Assembly (NCBI GenBank): GCA_016808115.1
Contig: JAEQBH010004127.1
Coordinates: 62,001 to 126,000, forward strand
Length of the DNA: 64,000 bases
Source: Tetrastigma voinierianum
Lineage: Eukaryota; Streptophyta; Magnoliopsida; Vitales; Vitaceae
Direction of reading: 5' to 3'
Under the pieces are notes generated by a model that made no database searches, had not been told where the DNA came from, and saw nothing but the letters and a program-made list of their open reading frames with translations. A program made the position numbers and the translations under genes. Numbering within the stretch: position 1 is the stretch's first letter; each line of letters opens with the position of its first letter. This document shows positions 44,291 to 54,775 of the stretch, piece by piece.

Positions 44291-44860
44291 GAGCCTCTTA
44301 AGAAATTGAAATCGCCAGAAATCTATATCAGTTCAAACAGGTTAAGGTAAACATTCTCTTGTTAGATGCCATAAAGAAAATTTTGTCATATACCAAGTTC
44401 TTGAAAGACTTTTGTACTCTGAAAAGAAAGTTAGGTGACAAGGATACATTTATGACTGAACAATCCACCTTCGACAGGGAAACAACTCACTCCCACAATA
44501 CAAAGACTCAGAAGCCCCCACTATTTCCATAGTGGGGAAACCAAATTGGGACATGCTTGGAAGGGACTTGGAGCAAGTGTTAATTTGCTACAATTCTGTA
44601 TATGTTGAGCTAGGGTTAGGAGAGTTAGAACCTACTAATATCACCCTTCAGCTAGCTGACCGTAGGGTGAAAATTCCTAGAGGTATAGTGAAGGACGTAT
44701 TGGTGCAAGTAGACAAGTTCTACTTTCCTATGGATTTTGTTGTTCTTGACACTCAACCTGTGGTGAATCAAGGGACTGCTTCAAAGGATTCTTGCAGTTC
44801 TTCTGGCCAATGCCAATGCCATTATACAATCGTAGGGGAGGATTAATGATCATATTTTTG
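44290..44860 (+). pseudogene. Athila aspartic protease
   Basis: The frame at 44532-44846 contains VYVELGLGELEPTNITLQLA, DRRVKIPRGIVKDVLVQVDK and FYFPMDFVVLDTQPV, the flap and core of Athila-type retropepsins that cut the polyprotein. At the active site the sequence GACTTGGAGCAAGTG (44564-44578) encodes DLEQV in this frame. The usual Asp-(Leu/Thr)-Gly-Ala motif is disturbed by what looks like a single-base loss, so the enzyme would be dead. Confidence 0.85.
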
Positions 44861-45059
44861 GTAACATGATCATAATTTGAACATCTTCAATGTTAAGGAG
44901 ATAGGATGAGGGGATGTCTGTGAGGTAAATAGGATAGAATCTGTTGTGCAGAACTATGTAGATCATGTTTCATATGATGACCCTCTCAAGTCTTGTCTAG
45001 TGAGCCCAAGTTGTGTTAAGGAGGTAACCATATCCGAATTGGAGTTTCGCGACCCATAA

Positions 45060-46680
45060 TTGAGCACAAAGGAGGTAATGGAATAAAATGGTGGCACCCA
45101 GATTTGAAAATTTTCCACCAATTGAGGACAGAGTATTTTCTTCGGAAGAGAAGCCACCTAAGCTTGAATTGAAACCCTTACCATCGCATCTCAAGTATGC
45201 ATTCCTAGGGGTAGAAGATACTTTCCCGATAATCATATCCTCATCTTTAGAGCTAGATCAAGAGAATAAACTTCTGGACATATTGAGAACCTGGCACAAA
45301 CCCGCTGTTATAGGATGGACCATTGCTATTATGAATTCAGCTCCCTTGATTTGCACACAGATTCACTTGGAAGAGGATGTCAAAACTTCTGCATTAACCA
45401 CAAATGGCTACGAACTCCATTCATGAAAGAAGTTTTCAAGAAAGAGGTTTTAAAACTATTGGATGTAGGTGTTATTGCAAGTGGGTCAGTCCAACCCAAG
45501 TAGTTCCTAAGAAATCTGGGGGTCACGGTGGTAGCAAATGAACATAATGAGCTCATTCCCACTCGGGAAACCACATGTTTGAGGGTGTGCATAGACAAAA
45601 GAAAACTTAATGCTGGCACTAGGAAAGACCATTTCCCTCTACCTTTTGTGGACCAAATGTTGGAGAGAGTTGCAGGGTATGAATTCTATTGTTTTCAGAT
45701 GGGTACCGTGGTATAACTGTCTGAGATGTTCTAAAGATAAAGAGAAACCACATTCACTTGCCCTTTTGCTACATTTGCCTTTAGAAATGCCCTTCTCGAT
45801 TATGTAATTCACTGGGACCTTCCAACGATGCATGATGAGGATTTTATGATAAGGATAGAACATATTCGAGATTTTCAAGGACGATTTTATGTTTTCTTTT
45901 GAGATTCATATGAGGGATGTCCGGAAAATTCTATGAGAGTATTAGAAAATTGTAAGGAGAAGAATTTAGTAATCGAACTAGAGAAGTGTCATCATGGTGA
46001 CACAAGGGAGTCAGCTAGGACACATAGTATCAGAGAAGGAATAGAGGTAGATAAAAGCTGGAAAGCTGAGCTGATCTCCAACTTACCCACTCCTAAGTGT
46101 GTCAAGGATATACGATCATTCCTAGGTCATCCAGGCTTTTATAGGAGGTTCATAAGAGATTTTAGTGCCATAACACGTCCTTTGTGCAATTTTCTTATCA
46201 AAGATGTCACTTTTGAATGGTCACAGGCATGTGAGGCGGCCTTTGATATACTGAAAACTATGTTAGTGTCACCTCCTATCATGCGATCCCCTAATTGGGA
46301 CCTCCCCTTTGAGATCATGTGTGACCCTAGTGATTATGCCATAGGGGTTGTATTAGGGAAAAGGGAAGATAAAAAGCGCTTTGTGATTCATTATAGCAAG
46401 ACCCTAGACTCGCTTCGCCTAATTATACAAATAATAAAAGTGAGTTCTCGGGTCGTAGTATTTCATTCTAGAAAAGTTAAAGTCTTACATTATAGGGTCT
46501 CCTATAACCATTTTCACTAATCATGCAAAGACTAAGTACTTTGCCTTTTAAGTAGGATACTAAGCTTCGTATGACTAGTGGATTTTACTCACAAGAATTT
46601 AATCCGACCATTAAGGATAAGAAGGAGCCGAGAATGGTAAAGGGGCATCACCTTCTCGCTTAGCTCGAGACAACTCTCAA
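45060..46680 (+). pseudogene. Athila reverse transcriptase and RNase H
   Basis: Starts with EEKPPKLELKPLPSHLKYAF and LGVEDTFPIIISSSLELDQE, the typical Athila RT lead-in, then EVFKKEVLKLLDVGVIASGS, LRVCIDKRKLNAGTRKDHFP and a decayed catalytic segment (FKDDFM, near 45885, in place of a Y/F-x-D-D core). LISNLPTPKCVKDIRSFLGH, PGFYRRFIRDFSAITRPLCN and then RNase H (FEIMCDPSDYAIGVVLGKRE) follow. It ends with a degraded FTNHAKTKYFAF...DTKLRM...KDKKEP stretch at 46510-46660, immediately before the nested element. Frame changes occur at about 45430, 45500, 45715 and 46425. Confidence 0.92.
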
Positions 46681-46702
46681 AGGTCTACTCATAGGCGATT
46701 AA

Positions 46703-48424
46703 TCGATTCGTGCCACAAGAGGTCATCGAATCGAATCAACAATATTTCTATATATAGCTTGTTCACTACACGCTGTAGTCAAGCTTACCGCAAAGATAGT
46801 ATCTAGGTCTAATACCGGATAAGCCATCCTAAAATGGTTTACCGCTGCATGAAGGTAAGGCTTTCTATCTGACTCTTGGAATTGTGGTTTGAAACAAGTG
46901 GGAATGGTTTGGAAACCGAGAATTGTAAAACCGAAAGAAAAGGTGAAAAGTTAACTTCAAGATTTAAAGTCACTAACTTGGTAAGTCGTATGTGCAAGTG
47001 TCCCTGTTTTATCTCGTTATGACAAGCAACCTATAGTCCCCGGGTATAACCGATCTATGTTTAACTAGCAAAACCTCACTCCATGAAACAACTCCTATTT
47101 GAGCCTAAATATAGGTAGTGTGGTTATGACCCTCTGCGCTTAAACCCTAACATTTAATATCATCTCGCAGGCTCAGAAGACCATCTAAAGAATCACAGTC
47201 CTAAAGCATGAGAGTATTGGCCAAACTCTGGTTAAATATTGCTGCTAGTCTAACCCTCAATTTGAAACCCTAACATTTAAATATCATTCTAGAGGCTCGT
47301 AAAGACCATCTAAAGAATCATAGTACCTCTCTCACTGAATATGCACTGGATTCTAAAGCATGGAGAGTATTGGCCAAATCAAATGACATTTAATGTTGTT
47401 TAACCATATTTTGAGAAGATAAGGGCCATAAATACACTACCCGTGGCTTTTAATACAAGAGGACAACATGCATATGCCCCACCACCAAGCTAGCTTCCTT
47501 CCTCTTCAAAGAAAAGAGGCTTAGCCAAGCATCTCTTGAGTTGTCATCCTCAAGTAGGTGTTTGGCAATGAGAAAGCGTGGGAAAGAAAGAAAGAGAGAG
47601 AAGAGAGAAAAGCAAAACCTAAAATAAAAGACTTGACTTACAAAACTACAAAAATATCTTCTCCCTTTGCTCCCCAAAATTTTTTTCTCTTCCAATTACA
47701 AAACAAAGAGGGGTTTATAGGCCACCTCAATACATGAAAATACCAAAAACCTATCAATCCTAGCTGCTTAAAGGACAATAGGAGTAATACACCAAGTTTG
47801 AGGCTTGGCATTAATATAAAGCATGACGAGGCAAAGAATTTTCGCTTAGGTCGAAGAATTTCGCTAGGTAGCGAATCACGGTGTCTAGCGAAAAACAAGA
47901 AATTTCGTATGGTGGGCACTACAAGAATAAATTCTCGCAAGCTAGCAAAATTTCGTGAGAAGTTTAAATCAATTATTTTCGCTAAGGAACGCTGCTAGCG
48001 AAATTTGAGGTTCAGCGAAATTTGGCATTGCTAGGTTACAATTTTCGCTAAGGCCGCGAAATTTTCGCATCCTAGCTTAAAATTTTCAAGAACTCTAGCT
48101 AAAATTCCAAATTTTTGTTGATCTCACCCTTTCTTCTATCGCATCCAATTTTCTTCACTTTCACTGCTTTTCATTGATTCTAGGGTCAAGCTGATGGCCG
48201 AGACTCTGAATTCCAACTTCAGTGATTCATCCTTTGTGGCTGAAATTAAACTCCAAAAGTGTGCAAAAGCCTACAAAACAACCAAAAATACCCTCTAAAT
48301 CCAAGATAAGTGCTACTAAGAACATTCTAACACTCAGACTGGGGTAATTATTGACTAGTGCTGAAAAGCACCCAAACCTATCTAATATAGGGTTCAAAAT
48401 TGCACTTTTTGGGCACTAATCACA
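46703..48424 (-). repeat. 3' LTR of the nested element
   Basis: Colinear with 54776-56504: TGAAGGTAAGGCTT...GAATTGTGGTTTGAAA, GACATTTAATGTT, CCATAAATACACTACCCGTGGCTTTT and CAAAATTGCACTTTTT. The start and end are set by the primer-site and polypurine-tract neighbours. It contains the TTTCGCT/AGCGAAA-rich segment at 47835-48100. Confidence 0.88.
47835..48100. repeat. TTTCGCT / AGCGAAA inverted-word cluster in the nested LTR
   Basis: Within about 265 bp, TTTCGCT and its complement AGCGAAA recur many times (for example near 47838, 47860, 47889, 47978, 47996, 48014 and 48044), together with GCTAGCGAAA and CTAGC words. The other LTR has the same segment at about 55910-56190. The words can pair in many combinations. 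Confidence 0.85.
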
Positions 48425-48434
48425 CCCCCCAACC
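48425..48434 (-). other. Polypurine tract of the nested element
   Basis: The minus strand reads GGTTGGGGGG directly before the LTR start TGTGATTAGTGCC. It primes plus-strand synthesis in LTR retrotransposons and sets the LTR boundary. Confidence 0.7.
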
Positions 48435-49620
48435 GAAACGTTGCTAGTCCCTTAGCAATGCAAAAATAAAAAGGAGATGCATGTAGTGAATTTCAAAAAG
48501 GTTATGATTCAAAAAGGTATATATACGTATAAACATTGCCTTTAAACTGAAAAATGGACATCAAGTTTGAAAACCGAAATGAAAGAGCAAAAACCATACA
48601 AGAACAATTTCAGGTCAATATTGGTTCCATGATTCTCAACTTGACTTTCTACCTAATTCTAATGGTTCTTTATGTAACCGTGACACGGCAATAAATTGGT
48701 GAAATTTGTCCCTCCCCAACCTAGCACTACATGGCCTTTAAGTTGTTGAATAACCTAGATAAGGATAGTTGAAAGACTTTTTTCTTTATTTAAATATACT
48801 CAGGGATGCAATGCTTAAAAATTCGACCACCAAAGTCCGTAACGGGGTCCACCGATGACTCTAACCACTCAAGGTTTAGTGGCATCAAGCCGTGCGATCA
48901 AAGACCACTACCAAAGGTTTCACCCCGACTCTAATCGACTTCAAAATCGACACCTACAATTCGCTAAACTCTACCTATCCACCCATGTAACTAACACAAA
49001 ATCGAATGACTCCCAAACCACCAAGGCTTAGGTGACTGTTTCAAAGGTTGCTATACACCCCTCGGACCGTGCTCAGTTTCAAGGCAAAATCTCACGACTT
49101 TATTTTTCTTTCTTCTTTTTCTTTTCTTTTCTTTTTCTTTTCTTTTCCTTTTGGAAGACTACATTGGTCTTCAACCTGTGGTAACACAAACTCCATAAGC
49201 TACCAACAGCTGGCGGCTTCCGCCATGCAAGCGAAAAAGAGGCAAACAAATTCACAACCTATCGAAATAATCTGGAGTGCAGTGTGTGAATTAGCCTAAG
49301 GGAGAAATTATCAAGTTGAGCGTGCTGGAACTTCAACTGACCAAAAACTGTTTCAAGCATGGAATTTGTCCTAGCATGTAAGTGACAAACAATGATTCAA
49401 TTATCCAACAAAAGCAATTCAATTGTCCAATTGTAGCAATTCAATTGTTCAATTGAAAAGAAAATTACTTACACCTGGAAAAGGCACAAAACATGATATG
49501 CAAAAGTCTATGTATATATACTGAATAGCTTTTGATATAGCCAACATGGCGTAGTATGGCGGCTGCCAAAGCTAAACATACAAAAAAGTATCACCGCTTA
49601 CTACGGCTACTACATAAATC
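48435..49620. other. 3' untranslated part of the nested element
   Basis: Noncoding DNA between the GC-rich frame and the PPT, with a TTTTC-rich pyrimidine tract (49098-49152). No open frame is recognisable. Confidence 0.5.
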
Positions 49621-51169
49621 CTAAAACAAAATTAGTAGGCATTGATAAAGCTGGTAAATATGCAAAATGTAAAGAAACCCAACCACCACCGGCTGTGGTG
49701 GTGGTGGTCCAAACCTGGCTGGCCGCGCAAATGTAACATCTAATGAAGTCGCATCACAGAGTCTTCTCACGACCAGAACATGAGGAAGACCTAGATGGGT
49801 CATAATCTGAGTCAGCATAGAATGGCACTGGCCAACCTTCCGATCCCTGGCAGCCTGCGGTGCTGCAAGTGAGTTGCATGGCATCCATCACACCACTATC
49901 TCTCGAAAGCTAGTGCATGGATGTACCCTAAGTGAATGATGTGTCAATAGAAGGGCCCGAGGCGACCTGTAGTGGGCCGGCAACCAAGTAGTATGGAGGA
50001 GACGGAGGTGAACGATCCAAATGGGAGTCCTGCACTTCGCCTGTACAGGTATATCATCTACGTGAGGTCCGCACCTCCCGACCCGTACCTCCCCGGTCCC
50101 CGTGGCCGATATGGAATGAGACGCATAGTCATAACCCGGTTCACCGACACCACATGTAGGCATTTAGCTCTCAAATCTACCGGGCTCCTTCCGAATCCCA
50201 TCTGCTCGAGAACATAGCGTGGCGGAGTTCCCCAGACGTGAGCTGGATGCTCTTCGCTTCGCGCCGTCCTTCCGATGGACCTCCTCGATCCCAACAGAGG
50301 CCATCACCACCCGCAGGGGTCAAACCAAACCTCCCGAGATCCGCAAAGTGCCTAATACGGCTCTCCTCCGCATACGCCGTAGGGAACAAGCCGGTATCGT
50401 AGATGGTCGATGAGCAAAGATCTGAGGCGGAAGTCGCTTCCTCAAGAAATATCGGACCACCGTAGCATCTCCGCCGCTCGAATCCATCTCTCTGCGGCGG
50501 TGGGTGGGCCTAAGCTCAGAATCTCCGAGTTGCGCGCCAGCGCGCGAATCCCAATGCCGCCTAAATATCGGCCGTCCGAGTACACCAGGCGGTCATCTAT
50601 ACTGAATCACCCTAGTGGACCGTCTGGCCTCCTCGATGTCATGGAGCGGTAGAACCGGGCAAAGACCACTCTTGGGTAATAAAACTGCCGGGAGTCAGCA
50701 AAAGGTAGGAGTGAATACTCCTCGAGCAACGTGATGACTCTCGGTATCTGTGGTCACCAACGCGGATGCCTGGCAAAATGACTCGATGAAACTCGCGTGA
50801 GTCAAATATATTCCCGGAATGGGGTTATCGCCCATTACCAGTGGCCTCCGAACTCGAGGCGTGCCACAACTGTAGGATGAAGTCGCCTGCAGCTCGATGA
50901 ATTGCACTCAGAGAGGCCGAGGAAGAGGATTTACCGCTCTCAAACCGATGTGCGGGCCCGCTTGGAGGGCCGGGCCCTCCTAACTCTCCTCCGCACAAAG
51001 ATAGGGTCCGGCCATCCGAACCAGGTTCGATAACGCCTAAATCCCGTAGGCTCAAAGCGACCGGACCGGTGACGTAGGCCGAGCCGGTATCGGAGTCGGG
51101 CCGAGGCCGCTCTCTCACGAGGCCGACCACCCGAGGCCGAAGACGGGACCCACCCCGAGTACGAACCAT
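49621..51169 (-). pseudogene. GC-rich reading frame of the nested element, putative plant transposon protein
   Basis: The ATG at 51167-51169 starts MVRTRGGSRLRPR. The frame then reads, with several shifts, an arginine- and proline-rich part (RRARPSKRARTS region, about 50950), then YSLLPFADSRQFYYPRVV, FYRSMTSRRPDGP and FSIDDRL, and towards the end MPTCGVGEPGYDYASHSISA. The order, a basic tail, a 'FYPR.V..FY..M' block and 'F.IDGR.G.L', resembles a family of long plant retroelement proteins annotated as putative plant transposon protein (recalled, not verified). The function is unknown. GC content is clearly higher than in the surroundings. Confidence 0.5.
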
Positions 51170-51639
51170 ACTGATATCAAAATAAAATACTGGAAAAGGG
51201 CTCGACTCACTGAAAATATAACTGAGACCCTGTAGTACCAACCGTGAGCTCGAGGCTAACAACCACCCCTGGCAAGCAAACCGAACCGTGGCTTTACCTG
51301 GACCGTAGTTTAAATGGCCCCGAACGCAAATCAGTGGCTCCGATATGACTAGATGGCCGAGGCGGCAGCACCAAATGGCTGAACCGAGGGCACCCGTATC
51401 CCGGCAGCCGGGCAGCTCAGCTGTGGCAAAGGAATAACCGTGGCTCGCGCGCACGCGGAGGCTCACCGATGGCCTCGTGACAGAGGTGGCTCGTCACGGC
51501 CAACAGGTACAACCCAGATGGGCCAAGGGTGACTCGAGACCGGAAAGCTCGTGTGGAAGGGCGGCAAATGTAGACTGGACGGCAGGAGCTTTACAAAATG
51601 CACAGGTTTCTGAGGCGTAAAGTTGAACGGTAAATGGAC

Positions 51640-51670
51640 AACCCTTCCACCTGGTTTAAATAGGCTCGTT
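51640..51670 (-). promoter_or_regulatory. TATA-like box upstream of the GC-rich frame
   Basis: The minus strand reads GAGCCTATTTAAACCAGGTGG, followed by a C-rich leader of about 480 bp to the ATG at 51169, with a donor-like CATCGGTGAGCC near 51465. It looks like an internal promoter separate from the LTR. Inference from motif and spacing. Confidence 0.35.
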
Positions 51671-51734
51671 TGTGGCAGCCGAAGGGTCCCCCTTTCCATT
51701 TTTCGCTACTTTTGGCGAATTTGGCCATGCTAGC

Positions 51735-52190
51735 CTTCCTGCAATCCAAAAATTTTAAATTAAAGACATTACTAGTAAAAAAAATTGGTTTATTATATAA
51801 AATTTACTATATGAACTATAAATAAAATTTTAACAAACAATACTATACTATGGTAAACAAAGTACTAAATTAAAAAGTTTGCTAAAACAATTGAAATTAA
51901 CTAAATTATTTAACTAAAAAACAAAAAGTAAACATGGTGAACCGCACTGTTTATGGAAACACCGAACCAGCTTCATTCTCAAATTTACTCAAGGGGGTCA
52001 AGGAGAATGATCTCCTCAACCCATGCACAGCCATGGTTCAATGGTTTTGGGGCACTCACTGTAGATGTGGATCCTGTCATGGCTTTGGAATTGATCAATT
52101 GGCTTGCAATAGGCCACTGCAAGACCAATATTTTTGCATCTTCGTCGACATTCTCGTGACTTCCCGGAGTTAATCGTGTTTTCCGTACAC
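51735..52190. other. AT-rich spacer of the nested element
   Basis: 51735-51935 is over three-quarters A+T and separates the GC-rich module from the protease remnant. 51936-52190 is decayed post-protease text (minus strand) without a recognised domain. No RT, RNase H or integrase motif is found on either strand. Confidence 0.55.
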
Positions 52191-52720
52191 CGATCAATTG
52201 AAACAACTTAATGTAAATGGATTTCAATTTCTAGCAACTCATGTTTGTTGTTCAAATGAAAGATGTTCAACTCCATGGTCATGTTAATAAAGGTTAATGA
52301 TGACTGCTCCGGCAATTTATTATTGTATCGGGCAAGGCCAAAAAATGGTCTTCCTAAGATGATTGGCAACATGATCGTTCACTAGCAATTGGTTCAACTG
52401 TCATACCACAAAATCTACCGGGTAGTAGAATTTGTCTATCTTCACTAAGACATCCTCAACTATCCCCTTAGGATTTCACCGACCACTTCATCAATGAGAG
52501 TGTGATGTTGGTAGGTTTATTTAATTGTGACCTAATCATTGATAATCGAATCACTATGATTAGGTTCACACTGCCCAAATCAAGTAATGACTGTCTATGC
52601 AATTCCCACCAATATTGACTGAAATTGTGGAGATCCAGGATCTTGTATTTGACAGATATCGTTGATTGAAAGCAAGTTGTCTGGTAATTCACTTTGTTCA
52701 AGAGAATGCCTTCTTCTCAA
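52191..52720 (-). pseudogene. Protease remnant of the nested element
   Basis: Minus strand, several frames: SLLDLGSVNLI (active-site region, Asp-Leu-Gly present, one residue short), LNKPTNITLSL, PKGIVEDVLVKIDKFYYPVD, LPIILGRPFFGLARYNN and NMTMELNIFHLN. This is the Athila-type retropepsin order and matches the same domain of the outer element at 44532-44850. Frame changes are frequent. Confidence 0.82.
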
Positions 52721-53439
52721 TGCCTAATCCTCTTGATCGTGCAAAGATCTTCAAAAATTTTGCATAAGGTGCACTTGTTTGATTATGTCCAATAAAGGTA
52801 TGTTAACCTTCACTTGTCTTAAGAGACCTCTAAGATGCCTCGTCACGAGATGCCTTCTTCTTACCCTATGCTTTCGTGGAAACGAGGTGGTATGCTGTGA
52901 TTTTTAGCTGAACCTCCCTAGAGGAATATGCTCTTTGATCGCAATTCTCTCCCTTGCCCGGATTTTTCAATGTGTTTCGCATAGGCCGATCAACCTCTTT
53001 CCACTCTCTCGTGGTAATTATAGCCTAACTTCATCCATTCCTACTATCGATGACCCTACTTCCATGGATTCCTCGGGACGGAACTCCGTTTATTTTGAAA
53101 CCTCCCTTTCAGACTTGGCTAAACTTGTTGATCTCGTGATAGAATGTAGGTTATCAATTTTCGTCGAGATTGCTCTCAAGCCCATCTATTCTCTTATTCA
53201 ATGTACTTTCTACAAAGCATCAATCCTTTTTCAGGCGCTTGCACATTGATTCCTTTTGCTCTCAACAAAGTTGCCTACCACCTTACTCAAATTCAATACG
53301 GCTTGTTCCACTGAGAAGAGCATGGTGGTTGTTGTGGGATTGTGAGAGGGTGCCTTAAACTCGAGGCTTCGCACTGGGGTATATAAAGTGGGGTTGGGTC
53401 TCCATGCAAGGTTGGGGTGATTCCAATTAAATTGTAGGC

Positions 53440-54310
53440 GGCTACTTCATATGGAGCATTGAATTGTTGTGGTCAGTATTGTCTTACGTTGCTCAGACAT
53501 TCTCGACATCAAATCCTTCACTGCAGGGGCCATAGGACATGGTTCTACTGGGTGTACAGGGGATTGGAAATTGGGGCAAGAATTAGACTGTGTAGGATTT
53601 TCAGTCACTGCATGCACCTCATGGAGCCTTCTTCCTTCAAGCTCCTCCACCTTCCTAGCTAAGGTTGAAATCCTAGCTTTCATTTCTATTTCTTCAGGCA
53701 GTGCATAAATCCCTCCTCTAGGGTTGGCTGGTGGTCTCATCTTATCCAATTCTCTAGGGTTAGGTTCATCCCAACCCTTAGAAGTTTCAGCCACGTAATT
53801 TAAAAAATCCATGGCTTCGTCCGGATGCTTGCTTAAAAAGTCTCCTCCACACATGGTTTCCAATCATCATTCCCATATGTGAGCATACCACCATAGAAGT
53901 GGTTCACTAACATCCAAGTGTCAAACCCATGGTGTGGGCATGCACCGATAGTCTCCCATGAATCTTCCCCAAAGACTGCAAAAATCTCTCACCATCCCGA
54001 GTCAAAGGTGTAAATTTGTTCTAAATTGTTGGTCTTATGAGTAATCGAAAAATTTCTTCAGAATTCAAATTTTGCAAAGCCAAAATGCCCCAATTTCTAA
54101 TGGTTTAGGCCTCAATGAGTTTAGCTACATTCTCGCCTTGTCTCCATGGTCGAATGAAATGCCTTTAGCTTCAGCAAATCCATGTCCATCATACCTTCCT
54201 GGAAGGTAGTGAAACCTCCTCAAAATCCCACATGAGTAAAGGTGATTCTTTCATTTTCCATACCATGATACGCGGGAGAGGGTACTAAATATGGCCTCAC
54301 CGCTACATCT
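53440..54310 (-). pseudogene. Gag of the nested element
   Basis: The cleanest frame (53447-53863) reads METMCGGDFLSKHPDEAMDF, LNYVAETSKGWDEPNPRELD and MKARISTLARKVEELEGRRL, the Athila gag C-terminal capsid with its 'C.GDF..K.P.EA..FL' block and a coiled-coil-like heptad stretch. Upstream to about 54310 it continues in decayed frames (VRPYLVPSPAYHGMENERIT). Having a recognisable gag without pol suggests it depended on another element for enzymes. Confidence 0.85.
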
Positions 54311-54755
54311 TCAAGATAGAGGAAACGATGAGACGGCACAACTTCTGTGAGGCGGATGCGATCCTCATGGTTCTATTGGTATTTGATTCATCGGGGTTCC
54401 AGTCGACTCGCTGTTCCTCGTGTATGGGATCCATGGTATCGCTTGGTACACTAACTTCCCTAGCTAATGTCACTTATCCTATGCAATCTACTGATGTCTC
54501 TCATCCATCAAGTGTACTAAACACTGCTACAAAAATTTAGAGACAACAAAGAGCAACAACAAAGCTTGCAAAAAGATTAAAGTTAAAGAACAAAAATTAA
54601 ATCGACAAAAAACAGTAAACAAAGCAAGTGCTATCGCTTAGTGTCAAAACCGCGCCTCAGAATCGGGAAAGTGACAAAAAGGGGTGTGCAGAATACCTTC
54701 ACTGTGTGATGGGATCACAAGTACTCTTCAACTTACCATTAGTAGTTTGGCACTA

Positions 54756-54773
54756 TCCCCAAGAACGACGCCA
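54756..54773 (-). other. Primer-binding site of the nested element (tRNA-Asp type)
   Basis: The minus strand reads TGGCGTCGTTCTTGGGGA, matching the 3' end of tRNA-Asp with a few mismatches, directly next to the 5' LTR at 54776. It fixes the minus-strand orientation. Confidence 0.75.
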
Positions 54774-54775
54774 TT

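Noticed and set aside
46703..48424. Independent gene regions inside the long direct repeats
   Set aside because: The segment is repeated at 54776-56504 with PBS and PPT neighbours, so it is an LTR; the small frames in it are not conserved between copies.
50825..51466. 213-codon minus-strand frame taken as one intact protein
   Set aside because: Its N-terminal 99 codons precede the likely start (51169) and are leader-like, and its C-terminal part is out of frame with the conserved text. Only parts are real.
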